From Sphagnum compactum (lineage: Eukaryota; Bryophyta; Sphagnopsida; Sphagnales), in contig OZ234494.1 of NCBI GenBank assembly GCA_965153455.1, positions 10,106,001-10,170,000 of the forward strand: DNA of 64,000 nt, given 5' to 3'. The notes beneath the pieces are model-generated. The model had not been told where the DNA came from and ran no database searches. It saw nothing but the letters and a program-made list of their open reading frames with translations. Of the stretch, positions 34,650 through 47,104 are shown one piece after another (the stretch's first letter is position 1; the number at the start of each line of letters is the position of its first letter). The position numbers and the translations under genes were made by a program.

Positions 34650-37560
34650 ATAGAATTTTGCATAAAGTCATGTGATTAGGGGGTGAGAATGGCCAGTTTC
34701 AAATCATATTCTTGTAGCATGAGCACCCATGATACATGTTCTCCTCTCAACTTATTTGATTTCATCAACCATTTTAATGGTTGATGATCAATGACTAGGT
34801 GAAAGAGTTGTTTTACAAATAACACTTGAAATGTGTTATAGCCATACTATTACAAAACATTCCCCTTTGTAAAAACTTTACTTGGATTCATTGTTATTAA
34901 TTGTGGGAACAGTTGGCATATGTGACCACAAATTTTCTCTATTCATCATCCACCTACTTAAATATTGTTCCAAGACCTAACATGTTCCATTTTTATGTAA
35001 TTAGAATGGTCACCCTATTATGGGTCATTCAAGATTGTTATTGAGGTCATTTGGGCTTTGAATTCTTCATAGGCATACCCCTATTCATTTTCCATTGCCA
35101 AGCTTGATCCACCTTCTACAACTTGGTGAATGGGTTGGCAATGATATTGAATCCCTTCATAAATCATTGATAGTTGGTTGCCAATCCCATAAAACCTTGA
35201 ACTTGACTAACATCCATAAGGTGTGGAACGTGTGTAATAACATCAACCTTTGTTTGTTGAACCTTTAGTCCTCCAAGGTACATCATATGACCTAGATATT
35301 CAATCCAATCATAGATGAACTTGCATTTTCCTAGATGGAGCTTTAGTCCATGTGTTTGCAAACATTGAAATACCTCATGCTCCCTCACATAAACACTAAA
35401 GATGATGATATCATTTATGTAACAATGTGCAAAATTCAAGCTTAATAAAATCTTGTCCATGACCTTTTGGAATTTTGTGGGTGCATTTTTAATCCAAATG
35501 GCAAAAACTTCCATTGATAAAGGCAATTTGCCATGTTCATCAATTTCCTAAAATGAGGTCTTCTATTTTTTTATATCCTTAATGGGCAATTGGTGATACC
35601 TTGACCTTAGTCCAACATGTTAAACACCTTGGCTTGCCAAATTGCATCAAAAATCTCTTCAAAAAAGGGCATGGCATACCAATCAAACTTGGTTTGATGA
35701 TTCAAAGGTCAAAAATCCTCACACATGTCTTTTAGTTTAGTTGCCAAAGATGTTCTTTTTGGTCAGCATCATAGTAGTTGACTCATATTCTCTTACAAAC
35801 AACTCTACCAACCCAACTTCCTATAATTCTTGGGTTTTGGATTGGATCAATGATTTTTCCAAGTCAATATATTTGTAAGGGTTTCAAAATATGGGCATAT
35901 CATTAGTCAATTCAATGCAAATTTCATGGCCTTTTAAAGGTCCCAAGTCATTCACATTGAAGGCAAACCCATCTTTGTAAGATCTCAAAACTTGTTCAAC
36001 CTACTTCACTCATTCTCGATAACTACAAGTCCAACTTGTGGTTCCCAATTTTTTTCATAACCATAGCCTTGGGCGTACCAAACTTGTCAATAACAATTGA
36101 TGCATTCACTAGCTAGTTGACTATTGCCATCATCAATAGCTCGTATGGATTGTCCCAACATAAATTTTACTAAATTTTCCATCATTAATTAAAGATCTTC
36201 TTTTGTTTTGAAAAAATCTTCCTTCTGAACAACATTCACACATTATTCATCCCATATTTGCCATGGGTGTTTGCATATCTATTCACCCCCAACCTCTGCT
36301 TTCATCATTTCAATAAGTAAAAAATATTGTGAGACTACATTGGTAGGGGTTATGGAAGATTGTAGGTGATGTTGTTCCGCTATACACAAGTTAATGATCC
36401 ATTTCAAGTAGTTGATGTCCATTGGGTGACCTAACGCCTATCAATGCGATGCCTCACCAATGGGAAATCCCATGGCATGTTCTTGTTTGTCAATAGTGGT
36501 TCCACCAATATGTGTTGGTGATGTATCCCAAACAAGTTTTGGCCCATTGTTTCAAAAAACATGGGATGCAAGAAAGTTAAGCACATTGGTAGGGCAAGTC
36601 ATAGTTGTTTCACTTTATTGACAATGACTAATAGTAGTTTGGACCATCATACTGAATAGGTTATGACAATGTCCCTTTATCCAAAATGGAGTCAACAATG
36701 AGTGGTGGTGGTCTGTGCACTCTATCATGTGCTAGTTTGAATAACTATGATGGCATGAGATTGGTCCACCATAACTATGGCCAATGAGCTTTTGAACCCA
36801 TTGTTACTACACCTAGCAAAACAATAGTTCCAATCTAGAATCTAATTTGTTGGACATTAACCATCACGTTGGCTCATGAATGTCGCATGGAGGGTACATT
36901 TTCCAAAATGTAAGCTAGGGGAGGTGTATGATGTAATTGTAAGTATTGTAATAATTGTAGTACTTGTAGCATCTCCCAAAACAAATCATATTTTGATTAT
37001 GTCTTGCAACTTGTTGCCACGGCCTACCAAAAAATGACCTTGGCAAAGGCCATCCTACTGTGACCAAATGAATAGGGCTTTGTTCCAACAACAAAACATC
37101 TCTTGGCGATGCCTTGAAATAATTGAATTACTAATAGTGGAAGCAATTCAAGACATTATTGAGCAAGGTAAACAACTTGTAGTGAAACATATTGAGCAAC
37201 TTCATCATTGTCAACATAAAGGTATTTTTGCACTTGTATTTCGAGTTGCAACACAATAGCCAATTTGGTGTCAATACCTCCAAACAAGTCAAGTCCACAC
37301 AATTTGCTTCTTTTGGACATTGCCAAATAATGATACTGGAGTCCAAAGGAAATAGGGAGATGATGTATGGCCCAAAGAAGTGGCATCCATTGTGGTCAAT
37401 GGCACAAAGGCCCTTAGCCACACTTTTTGCACATAATGTTATGCAATTTTTTGCAAATCTATTGTGGTGCCCCCACCATTATGCCTCTTTATTAATACCC
37501 AAGGGGACAATTGGAATGATGTCCATTTTTTGTTTTCTACCTCCTAAATTGGAACAATGT
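34650..37560 (-). pseudogene. Ty3/gypsy fragment with MTase, RT and RNase H (copy B)
   Basis: On the minus strand the order runs methyltransferase (about 37400-36880), reverse transcriptase (35526-35164) and RNase H (about 35150-34700). Motif I of the methyltransferase is readable as LCGLDLFGGIDTKLAIVL at about 37300. The Gly-Trp-Pro of motif IV lies near 37050, with an indel beside the Cys codon, and a LENVP-like motif VI lies near 36900. The reverse transcriptase retains WIKNAPTKFQKVMDKIL, and its active site has changed from YIDD to YIND (35421-35407). RNase H shows WAVAHF and a DHQPLKWL block, the latter without the stop seen in the main element. The spacing between motif I and the reverse transcriptase is nearly the same as in the main element (about 1.8 kb). 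It is heavily mutated and inactive. Confidence 0.8.
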
Positions 37561-37569
37561 CTAATGAAA

Positions 37570-40088
37570 AAACATTGCCAATCTAGGTGTTGTTCACTAC
37601 AATGGACCAAAAATGGACAAATATTTAAAAAAATTATTATTCAACTCATGAAATTTGCATTTAAAATTGGGGTATTTAAAAGGCTACATGTGGATATTTG
37701 AAAATTTTAAATACTAACTAAATGCCATGTAAAAAAAATGAAACTTATGTTTTGCATTATGTTTTTATATCTTGAACTTGTCATATTCCCAATTTGAATC
37801 GTCAAAATTCAAATAATTCATATTAATCTATTTGAAATTCTTGTATTAAATTTGATAATGGGGGTGAAAGCACACTACAATGGCCAAAAAATGTTGTCGC
37901 AGATATTTTTTTCGAACATGTGCAACTTTCAACTTTCACCAAGCCAACATTAAGAGAGGTTTTCATAAATGATATTCAAAATAAGATAGTTCAATTGCCA
38001 AATAATGCAATTGTCAAAGGAAACTACATTTTTTGATTAATATTAAATGATTAAAGAGTATATTTGTGAAAAAATAGATGTTGTCACAATACATTACAAA
38101 GTGAAAATATATTCTTAAAATGATTCAAATAATTACAAAACTTGATGAAGCATTTAGTCATATATTGAATATGAATTGAATGTACCATTTCAATTACAAT
38201 CAAAAAATTTGATTCATAACATGAATTTAGTTAATTTTAAATTAAACTATCAATTCTAGATCTTTTCTAACCTAGTGGTGGGATCAAGTTTGAGACCAAA
38301 CATTGTGAACATCTATTTGTTGGATTATCTAGTGAGGCAAAACATTATTAATATTTATTGTTGCATCATTTGGTGGCCCCCAAATGAAAGTTTTTGTTTA
38401 ATTTTCCAACTTCCAAATGGTCAATTATTAATTTTGGACTTTTCAAAAGTTTGGAATTAATTAAATACATGATTAATGTGATTTCATAAAAAACATGTGA
38501 TTTAATAAGTTTTTCATTTGAACAAGCATAAGTGTGTTGAAAAAGACCATTTTGTTGAAAAATCATTTTCATATGAAAGATGACAAGGCTTATGTTGGAG
38601 GCCTTTGTATCAAAATCCATTTTATATATTTATCAAAATGCTAGATGAAATCAAAGAAAAATTGCCCCAAGATATACCCAAATATACCCCAAAAAAGTAC
38701 ATTTTTTTTGCCTAAAGCGGCCCCCCCATAGTGTGTTTTCACCCATGGACATGCATGGATAGTTTCATGGTCACCCTAAAGAACCAAAACCCATCTAAAA
38801 TATCTCCACCACAAACTAACAATCCCAAAGAATGTTGTGAAACTTGGCCTTTTGTGATTCAATAGCCCCTTTCCTACAAAACATACATGAAGGTGTACAC
38901 TCTTGCCATCTTCAAATTGTCATCCCAATTTGTACAATGTCATTTTTCCTTAGAAATCCAAGGTGAAGCTCATGGGGTATAACATAGTTCCATTGAATAA
39001 CACATTGTATGACACAACATTTGTCACAATGATTTTCACCTTCATAATTGACACCTTCATTTGTGGAGTGATAGAGTTGAAGTTTTATACATAGTGGTTC
39101 ACGAATGACTCTATGAACCTTTCCTAATCATCCCAATGAGGTCTATATATGGAATGGACAAGGCTTTAGGGTAAAAACAAAGTCAAAGGAGCCACCCAAC
39201 TGAGTGGACTCTCTTTAAAACTTCATTTTTGTATGTTTGGAAGATTACAAAAAAAGCATAATAGTTTGGATTATCATAATTTTTTTTTATTAATTTCAAG
39301 GTTTACATGTTCAAAACTTGACATAACCAAAAATGTTTTTGCATGTTCAAAACATTCAAATTTCAAATGGATAGTCCTTATTTTTTTCTACCAAATGTGC
39401 ACCATTCCTTTTGAAAATTGGAAAGGATTTTAACATTGATGATTAGAAAATACAAATAGTTTTCAATCCAAGTAGTTAAAAAAATCAATGTAAATAGTCT
39501 TCAAATGAATCATTGATTCCATGTCTTTTTAATTGGGATGCTTGTTGTTGACTTTGAGCTAGTTGGCTCCTTGGATTTTCTTTAATGAACCCAAGAGCCA
39601 CCATTCACATTTTGAGCATGTTTTATTCAATTTGTTTTGTTACGAAAAAAACTTTGGCAATGTTGATTAAATCAGTTGCAATAAAATGGCATCACACAAT
39701 TTTTTTTCAAATTCATGGTCCAAAATTTTGTACCAAAATTGGATTATTTATGCGTTCATGATTCCTTGAGTCATGTTAATCAACCTTTTCATTCAAATAT
39801 AGGTCTCTTGTAAATTTTCATGGGGCTTACATTGAAACTTTTACAAATTTGCAACTTTTTCATGTTGGTAATTCCTTCACAAAGTGTGAAACAATTCTAC
39901 ACAATACGATTGAAAGCAAATTGTGGCCCTTGTGTGTTGGTTGAAGGGTTTATTTATGTATTAATTGAGGGACTTGCCTACATATTAGTTGAAAAACTTG
40001 CTTGTGCATTAATTGAAGGCCCAACATTGCCACCTCAAGTTGAAGAACTATTATTACTATAAGGAATTTGCATATTAATGACTATTTT
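37570..40088. other. AT-rich DNA, probably remnants of gypsy copy B
   Basis: No frame is recognised. Position and strand suggest it may be the eroded upstream part of copy B, since a minus-strand gag fragment lies further on at 42.8-43.2 kb. I could not align it to the main element. Confidence 0.35.
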
Positions 40089-41004
40089 TGTCACGACCCT
40101 AGCCTTGGGCTCGCAACCAAGGCAAAAGCATGGAAAGGTGCGGGCTGAGAGTGCAATTCAGGAGTCACATTTGCATTCCTGAAAGTGTGAGAAAGTTTGA
40201 GGGAATGAACCCACACACTCCTAAATGGACTCCCATTTTGGGAATTAGAATCCCTATGGAGTCTTGAATTTTCAGAAAAGGATTTTAGGGGTCAAAATTC
40301 ATTGGATTAAAGAGTTTCTTATATCATTGGAAAGCTCTTGAGACGAAAATGTTTAAAATGGGCTCACATGACCCATTAGAGTACTTATAACACAAGTTAT
40401 GGCTGAAAAAAGGGTCGGGAATTAAAGTGCCAATTTGATTCCCAACCATTAAAAATCAAGAATCACCTTGAATTACATGCGTTCAGTTGACGTGCCACAT
40501 ATAGTTGGAAAGTTCTCAACAAGGGCTAGAACTTTGCTTAAGACCTCACCTTAATCGAAGGTCTGCACAAGAAATTATGAACATCAAAAGATTTGGGAGT
40601 CTTAATTTTTGGAATTTCGGGACTCCCAATTTGCGAGTCCCATGACAAAATAACATTTGGGTGCAGCCCTCATGACTAATCACAAATAATACTATAAAAA
40701 GGGAGGTGGTGGCTTCCCCCAAGTCCGGGCCGTGGTGAGTCTTGTGAACCCACGTATGCTCATAGTTCATTTGTGCACCAAAAGTGTTCCAACTATGCAT
40801 TAACCAACTTGTTGTTTGGTTTGTGTAGGTTCGTGTGAATAGTTGACCCATTTGTCATTCGTTCTAGTCCCCATCCCGGAGCTTTAGCACGTCCTTATTA
40901 CCTTCGAAGTGCTACAAGCTAGGAAGTGTACCCCAATTATTTCTTCCATTGTTTTCACATTCGGATTCCCATTCCATTCTTTCAAGGAGTTTGGGGGTGT
41001 GTCA
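40089..41004 (+). mobile_element. Solo LTR (family 2), plus orientation
   Basis: It starts TGTCACGACCC and ends GGGTGTGTCA, a TG...CA unit of 916 bases. A TATA box, 'actataaaaaggg', lies at about 40691. Flanking bases ATTTT and TTTTT could be a decayed 5-bp target duplication but are low-complexity. Its reverse complement aligns with 46285-47104, sharing 'gccgtggtgagtc', 'aggtggtggcttcccccaagtc', 'gagtcccgggact'-type blocks and both ends. No internal retroelement sequence adjoins it, so it is a solo LTR. Confidence 0.72.
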
Positions 41005-41640
41005 TTTTTTTTAGTTGTAAATGATTTTTTAAAGTTGTGAATGCCACATGTAATTTCTACTAGTGTTTAATTGCCTTGGACAAGTTGCACAAAATTTTAG
41101 TTGCAAAAGATGTGATGGGGCACCTAATTGAAAAATTAATCACATCAAAGTATGTTTAACACCAACTTTTCATCCAGCCAACATGACATGGTCATGTTTA
41201 CAACTAAATTTTGTAATTTCATATGTTTATATGGCATAATCATTTGTGATTAGTTTTATAACTAAAATATGGCTTAAACATTTCAATTTTTTTACTGCTA
41301 AAATGTTGACACGTGACAAGTTCCAAATTGAAAAAATGGCATCATGTGTCCTGCTTAAATTAGCCTAAGTTAAACCACCTAACCTAAAAGCTTAGAGGCT
41401 AACCTAACATGGGTTAAGTAGGTTAACTAAATGCATTCAAGTAGGTTGCAAGTGTGAGGATTTGAACCTTCACCTTCACATTAAAAATCAAGATTTTAAT
41501 AATTACATCATTTTTTCAACAATTGATCATTTTTGTCATTACATCATTATGAACATTTTTTCTTATTCTATTTATGTGACATAACCTACATTTTCTAATT
41601 ATTTAATTACCTTCGACCACTGTAAATTATTATAAACTAT
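41005..41640. other. AT-rich DNA, nothing recognised
   Basis: No coding or structural feature stands out between the solo LTR and the minisatellite. Confidence 0.5.
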
Positions 41641-42345
41641 TTAACCCTAAATCATTTTAAGTTATTTTTTACTATTCTATCTTAGGTTATTCTAGGTTAT
41701 TCTACCCTTAAGTTGTAGATTCTACCTTAAGCTATTCTTGGCTATTATTCTACAAACCTTGAAAAGGTTATTTCTATTTAACTCCAAATGGTGTGCAAAA
41801 CATATAAGGTGCAACTTATTGAAATATATATATAATTAATTTACTTAAATGTAAATAAGGTGCCTATAATTCATTATGAGGATATACTTAAAAATTATCT
41901 AATTCTTATTTTAAGATATACCTAAAATCTGTTCAAAATATGCCATTATTTCATAGCGAGCTAAAAAAATCCCTTTATTTCAAATGTTTTTAAAAATATA
42001 TAAGTGGTGATTTCTTCAAGCCTTGGGATATTTTAGGCTATTGTAGATTATTTGAATTTAAGTTATTTTAAGTTGTTCTACCTTAGGTTACTTAATTTGG
42101 GTATTTTACTTTAAGTTGCTCTTCATTATTTTTGGTTATTATAACCTAAGCTATTATTGATTATTTTAGGTTATTCTACTCTAGGTTATTCTAAGTTATT
42201 TTAAATTATTTTAAGTTATTATACTTTAAGTATCCTAGGACATCTATAAATATTTTAATATAATTTGCTTGAAGTTATTTTAGGTCATTCTACCTTAAGT
42301 TAATCTTGGTTATTTTACCTTGCATTATTTTAGGCTATTTAACCA
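41640..42345. repeat. TTATTYTAGG-type AT minisatellite
   Basis: Imperfect repetition of roughly 10-base phrases such as 'taggttattcta', 'aagttatttta' and 'accttaagt', in loose tandem over about 700 bases, interrupted around 41770-42040. It is simple-sequence derived and has no coding frame. Confidence 0.65.
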
Positions 42346-42844
42346 TAGTAAAAATGTCCATTCATAAAACTACATTATTGTAGTAGTGTGCTTAAACTAT
42401 TTAAGGTACATAATGGTGTACCTAAAGGTTACCCAAACTATTAAAGGTACATAGGGGCTACTTAGGTTGAAGCTAGTTGATGCATGCATTAACATATATA
42501 AATTTACATGTATATAGTCGTAATTCAAATTGCATTGAATGCCACATGTTCAATCACCTATAATTACATTATTAATCACAAAAATAATTAAATTTTCATT
42601 TGATGTTAAACACCATTAGTTGTAAATGATATGAATGCATGTTTCATCTTCATTTTCATCCAAATCACATGTAGTTGCAAATCATAATCACATGTGTGAC
42701 TACAAGTCGTTTTTACCATGGTGCCATGTAGGGTAATTGCATTGGTAGTCACAAAAATGGTTGATTTGGACACAAGTTGTAAATACATGGGTTGGTATGG
42801 ACATGATTCCTTGTAGTGTACTTGCAATAGTTGTTGATGCACAT

Positions 42845-43190
42845 GGAGTCATAATGCCCCATGTGATGGAAACATAATTTGGTGATTAGTATACTTGTCA
42901 TTATTTGATCTACTCTTTATGGGCATGCTAGAATTCACGATATTTGTCCATTGGCAACCCTTAATAGTGTTGGGAAAACCCCTTCCATGCCATGAAAGGT
43001 GTAAACATATGGGGATTGGAAATCTATTACATATCATAATAGGTATCAAACTTTTGGATGAAGTTGTTGAGTTTGATGGTGCCAATTGCATTAGAAAACC
43101 AACATGGCCCATTGGTGGTTCTAAACATTTCATCCCTATCCCATAATAATGGAATAACAATGCAGTCTAGCCAATCTTTCAGAATTGGAT
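42845..43190 (-). pseudogene. Ty3/gypsy gag fragment, minus strand
   Basis: The minus-strand frame (43160-42849) contains GHVGFLMQLAPSNSTTSS, then HLSWHGRGFPNTIKGCQW. This aligns with the start of gag in the main element (44880-45070), whose frame reads GAVGTIKLEDF, then FLAWKGLFQHLEGPP. It lies within 210 bases of the main element's left LTR but in the opposite orientation. It may be the 5' end of copy B, into which the main element inserted nearby. Confidence 0.6.
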
Positions 43191-43398
43191 CTAAATTCCC
43201 TAAAAGATGTTGATGGCATCAATGGTCAAAATCACGCCCCTCAACTTGTATACCCAAATGTTGATGTTGTTTATGCTTGAAAAAAGCTCATGACACTTCT
43301 ATAATGGATGTTAAACTGGTAACATTAGGTGCCCCAAATGAATCTTGTATCTTGTTGTCCAAACCTTAATTCCTAAGCAATGTTGAACCTATGGGCTT

Positions 43399-43719
43399 TG
43401 TCATGACCATATGTGTGTTAGCTATAACATATAGTGTGCTATGGTAGCAAGTAGTGCCTACTTAGGGTTTTTAGGTTTAGGGCTAGAGGAAAGTGGCTCT
43501 TCTGGTAGGACCCACCCTCATGTTGTGAGTGGGGGTATAAAGTGTGAGAGAGGGCTCAGTTGAGCCTAAAGCGTTGGGAGTAATTGGAGTTAGTGGAGCT
43601 TTGAGCTATGGTGTCCCGTTAGCATTGGCTTAAATTCTCTAAGTGGAGTGGGCTTGGTTTGACTGTATGTGTTTACATCACGAGTTTTATGATAGTAGAT
43701 CTTTCTCGTGACATTTTCA
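43399..43719 (+). repeat. Left LTR (or its central part)
   Basis: 321 bases, TG...CA. It contains a TATA box in GGGGTATAAAGTGTG at about 43533, as expected for the promoter in U3. It matches 52928-53266. A candidate primer-binding site, TGGTAGCAAATC, appears only at 44617, nearly 900 bases further on, so the true LTR may extend beyond this unit. Confidence 0.75.
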
Positions 43720-44814
43720 CTCAAAAAACTATGTTTTTTGGGAGTAGTTAAACCGTGGGGGTTTTGTGATCTTGCTCTCTGGTTGTGTGGCCGAATTGGG
43801 AGTGGGTGGTGTCAAAAGGAGCGCCTTGGCGAGAGCTTTTCAACACACCAAAGAATGTTGGATTTTGTTCAGCGGATCAAAAGTTATGATCATTTGAAGT
43901 TGCTAGTTTAGGGTTTGACAGTTTTTAGTGACGGTTTACCAGCAACGTTAATTTCTCAGATAAGTAGAAATTTCCTTGAAAAAAATTGCTGAAAATTGGT
44001 AGGAGTGTAGCTAGAAAGTCGATCTACAATCTGACAAAGACAGATTGTGTTTTCATTGAACGGTTTATACGTTATGTTTGTTTTTGTGGTGATGTTTTTT
44101 TCTGGTTTGTGCACACCTAGTGCAGAAGCACTGTCGGATTTTTAGCTAAATAACTAGGGAAGATCATGTGCTGCAATTTTTTGAAGTTGTTGCTTGAGGG
44201 CTGAATTACATATGGGAATTGTTTGGGATTTTTTTGGTGGAGCCAATTGGGAGTATTGACCTTCGAAAGTTCTCAAGTTTGTGTAGATTTATGCCCAGGT
44301 TTTTTTCAGCAGTTTTTCATAGGTCATATCTCGGCATACAAACCTTTTTTTCAGTCGAGTTTTGGAGAGAAGGAAGATCTAGTTGTCCTTTACATTCTGG
44401 CCGAAGTAAATTGGCATTTGGTGTAGGAACGGTGGAGATATGGTTGTTTGAGTGCTCGCTGCCCAATTTCGCAACTTTTGGCTATGGCGGATTAAGGATT
44501 TCGCCGGAAATTGAGCTTTTGGCTAGTGGGGAGCACATTTTTTGACTTGTTGTGGTGGGCCGGTTGGACGAGTTGAGCCGCTACTCAGCTAGGTGGTTGA
44601 GTTGAGTATTCGTTTCTGGTAGCAAATCGGGCACGAGGTCGACGGTATTTAGTGGTGATTCAATTTGGGTACTGGGTTTGGTGATTGGGTCATCACGGAG
44701 CAGTTTGGTGGTCCTGTGAGGGACCATGGTGGAAATGGTGGAGTTACACGTAGTGGGTTGAGGTATTGACTACCTTCCCCCACATCATCGGTTGTTGAGG
44801 AGGACGAGGTTATC
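43720..44814 (+). other. Element leader / possible LTR extension
   Basis: Sequence between the left terminal repeat and the gag start. Open frames here (for example 44219-44545) match nothing. The TGG at 44617-44619 opens TGGTAGCAAATCGGGC, which agrees with the initiator-methionine primer-binding site TGGTATCAGAGC at 9 of 12 positions. If that is the primer site, 43720-44614 would be R/U5 of a longer LTR. Confidence 0.45.
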
Positions 44815-46284
44815 ATGAATAACAAGTTTTCCATATTACCGTCTAGTATTGCGGCCCCATTGATTTGGGATATGGACGGGGGTTCTGGGGCCATGAAGGG
44901 CCCCCGACGTTACTCAGGTGCAGTGGGCACCATCAAGTTGGAGGACTTCATTCACGAGTTTGATTATTGGTGTGATATGTAGATGTTACGTAACGCCAGA
45001 TTGTTCTCACCCTTCTTGGCATGGAAGGGATTGTTTCAGCACTTGGAGGGTCCTCCGATGGATGATTATCATGAGTTTCGGAGAGATCATGCTACTGAGA
45101 TTGAGGAGTGGAGGCAGCATTGGTCTCCATCCTATGTATCTATTACTCACGGTGGTGTTGTTAGTGATGGTATTACTACACCGTCTACTCCTAGTACGAG
45201 CACACATGTTATTCCCCCACCTCTATTTAACCCTATCACGGAGTTCTTTTTGAGGCTGAAGAAGAACTACCAGGCGGTGAAGACGGAAAAGTTGAAGAGT
45301 CTTCAGGAATTTGAGCGGAAGATTAATGAGAGTCTTCGCGAGGCATACACTCGTATGCGACGGTTGATTGCAGTTACCCAGGGGGTGACGGAGGCTCAGG
45401 CATTTCAATTTTGGTATGGATTCTAGATAAGGAGTTGCAACAGAGAGCACGTGATGTGACTCTCATGAGTGACGATTTTCCCACATCGGCCCATGTGTTT
45501 GCTTTGTCTGAGAAGATAGAGCTTAACATGGTGGAGGAGAGGGTGGTGACATCTGGATTCAATAGGGATATAGTTACTACTTCTCGTGGACAGCAGTCCA
45601 CCTCACAACCTCGTACTAGTGGAGGTGGGAGTCGTGGAGGTCAGGTACGACCTCAGTCAGGTTCTGGAGGGACGGGTGCACAAAGACCATTGCCTTCATT
45701 CGCTAGTCAACAGCAAGGACAGTCTTGTTGGACATGTGGTGGTGCTCATATTCGGAGGGATTGTCCACAGGAGAGTGGAGGACAGACTTTGGCTGATGGA
45801 TCTCAGTCGGCACAAGTTTAATGTGATAACTGTGGTCGGGTCAGCCACCCTCGTGAACGTTGTTTTGACCTTTACCCAAAATTGAGATTAGGTCGTGGTG
45901 GAGCGGCTCAAAGAGGTCGTGGTGGTAGAGGTGGTAGAGGTGGTGGGGGTGGTAGAGGTACACCAACACTTAGGGCACCTCCCATGATCACTCCTCACCC
46001 TACGACAGAGGCAGCTATGGCTGCTAGGATTGAGCAGTTGGAGCAAAGGCTTGCTACCATGGCAAGTTTCCAACATCGATCACATTCCAGAGGTGAGGTT
46101 CCCACATCTTATGGGGGAGATGATCTCTTTTATATGGCTAGTGTAGCACAAATTGAGGCATCCGTTGCAATGACGAGAGGCGTCACTCGAGCTCGGAGCC
46201 ACATGGGGCAATTGTGGGGTTGGATCCACAGAGGGGTGAAGCTGGTAGACAGGCTAGGCTTCCCCAATCATTCTTGTTGTCTGA
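44815..46284 (+). pseudogene. gag of the methyltransferase-bearing gypsy element
   Basis: It starts at ATG 44815. A stop at 44980-44982, a frameshift near 45420 and a TAA at 45819-45821 break the frame. The capsid-like region includes FLAWKGLFQHLEGPP and a helical RRLIAVTQGVTEAQAFQFW segment. Two zinc knuckles follow: C-x2-C-x3-H-x4-C at 45726-45764 (one residue short) and a canonical C-x2-C-x4-H-x4-C at 45822-45863. An RGG-rich tract (about 45885-45960) and a coiled segment, IEQLEQRLATM, come next. Gag packages the RNA. The frame continues after the inserted solo LTR at about 47105. Confidence 0.75.
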
Positions 46285-47104
46285 TGACGCGCTCCCCAAG
46301 TCCCTTGTTGAACCCACTTGAAGGTCCAACTACGTTGAGTTGCGGAAAGTTGGGACTTGAGGGCCGCTCCCGACTTCCAGCACTAAAGAGGGGTAGAGGG
46401 GCGTGCTAGAAGTCCCGGGATTAGACTAGGAAGAGGACAAGCTTTTCACCTACTCAAATCTACATCAAAACCAACCCCAAGTTGGTTAGAACTCATTCTG
46501 CACCCTTTTGGTGTTGGGACAAGCCACGGGTTAACTCGGACTCACTTGACTCACCACGGCCCGGACTCGGGGGAAGCCACCACCTTCCCCCATATAGTAT
46601 ATTCTGTGTCTCACCGCGGAGGCTACATCCGAATGGCTCTTTTTCCCGGGACTCCCAAGTTGGAGTCCCGAAACTGTCCCGGGTTGGAGTCCCGGAACTT
46701 TGGGAGCTCATATCTCCCGGCTTCGACCTCTGATTGGAGTGAGGTCTCAACCAAAGTTGTAGCTCTCCTCGAGAGCTCTTCAAAACCATGTTGCATTCCT
46801 TCAGGCAACGTCGGGAAAGGGTCGATTCCCGACTTTTAGTGGTCGGGAGTCAAACTGCCAGTTTGACTCCCGGCCCTTCTTTTGCCCATAACTTGGGCTG
46901 CAGATGTCCAAATGGCCAATGCGAGGGCATTTTAGACATTTACACTTCAAGACCTTTCCATTTATATAAAGAACACCTCAAGGCAAGGTGTTTTGACCCC
47001 TTGTAATCGCTTCTGAGTTTTCGGGAGTCCCGGAGGACTCCAACTTCCCACTTTTGGGAGTGTGGGCTTCACCCTCACACTTAGCCAGAAGTGGGGTTGC
47101 GACA
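46285..47104 (-). mobile_element. Solo LTR (family 2) inserted in gag, minus orientation
   Basis: It is 820 bases long. On the minus strand it begins TGTCGCAACCCC and ends GAGCGCGTCA. It is bounded by TCTGA (46280-46284) and TTTGA (47105-47109), a 5-bp target duplication with one change. The reverse complement aligns with 40089-41004. It carries many 'gggagtcccgg' phrases. Insertion between two parts of gag shows that the host element was already present; internal sequence was later lost by LTR-LTR recombination. Confidence 0.82.

Noticed and set aside
44219-44545. 108-codon frame in the element leader
   Set aside because: It lies between the left LTR and gag, matches no retroelement protein and overlaps another open frame, so it is probably chance.
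45007-46076. Minus-strand frames opposite gag
   Set aside because: They mirror the plus-strand gag coding and the RGG tract; there is no independent evidence.
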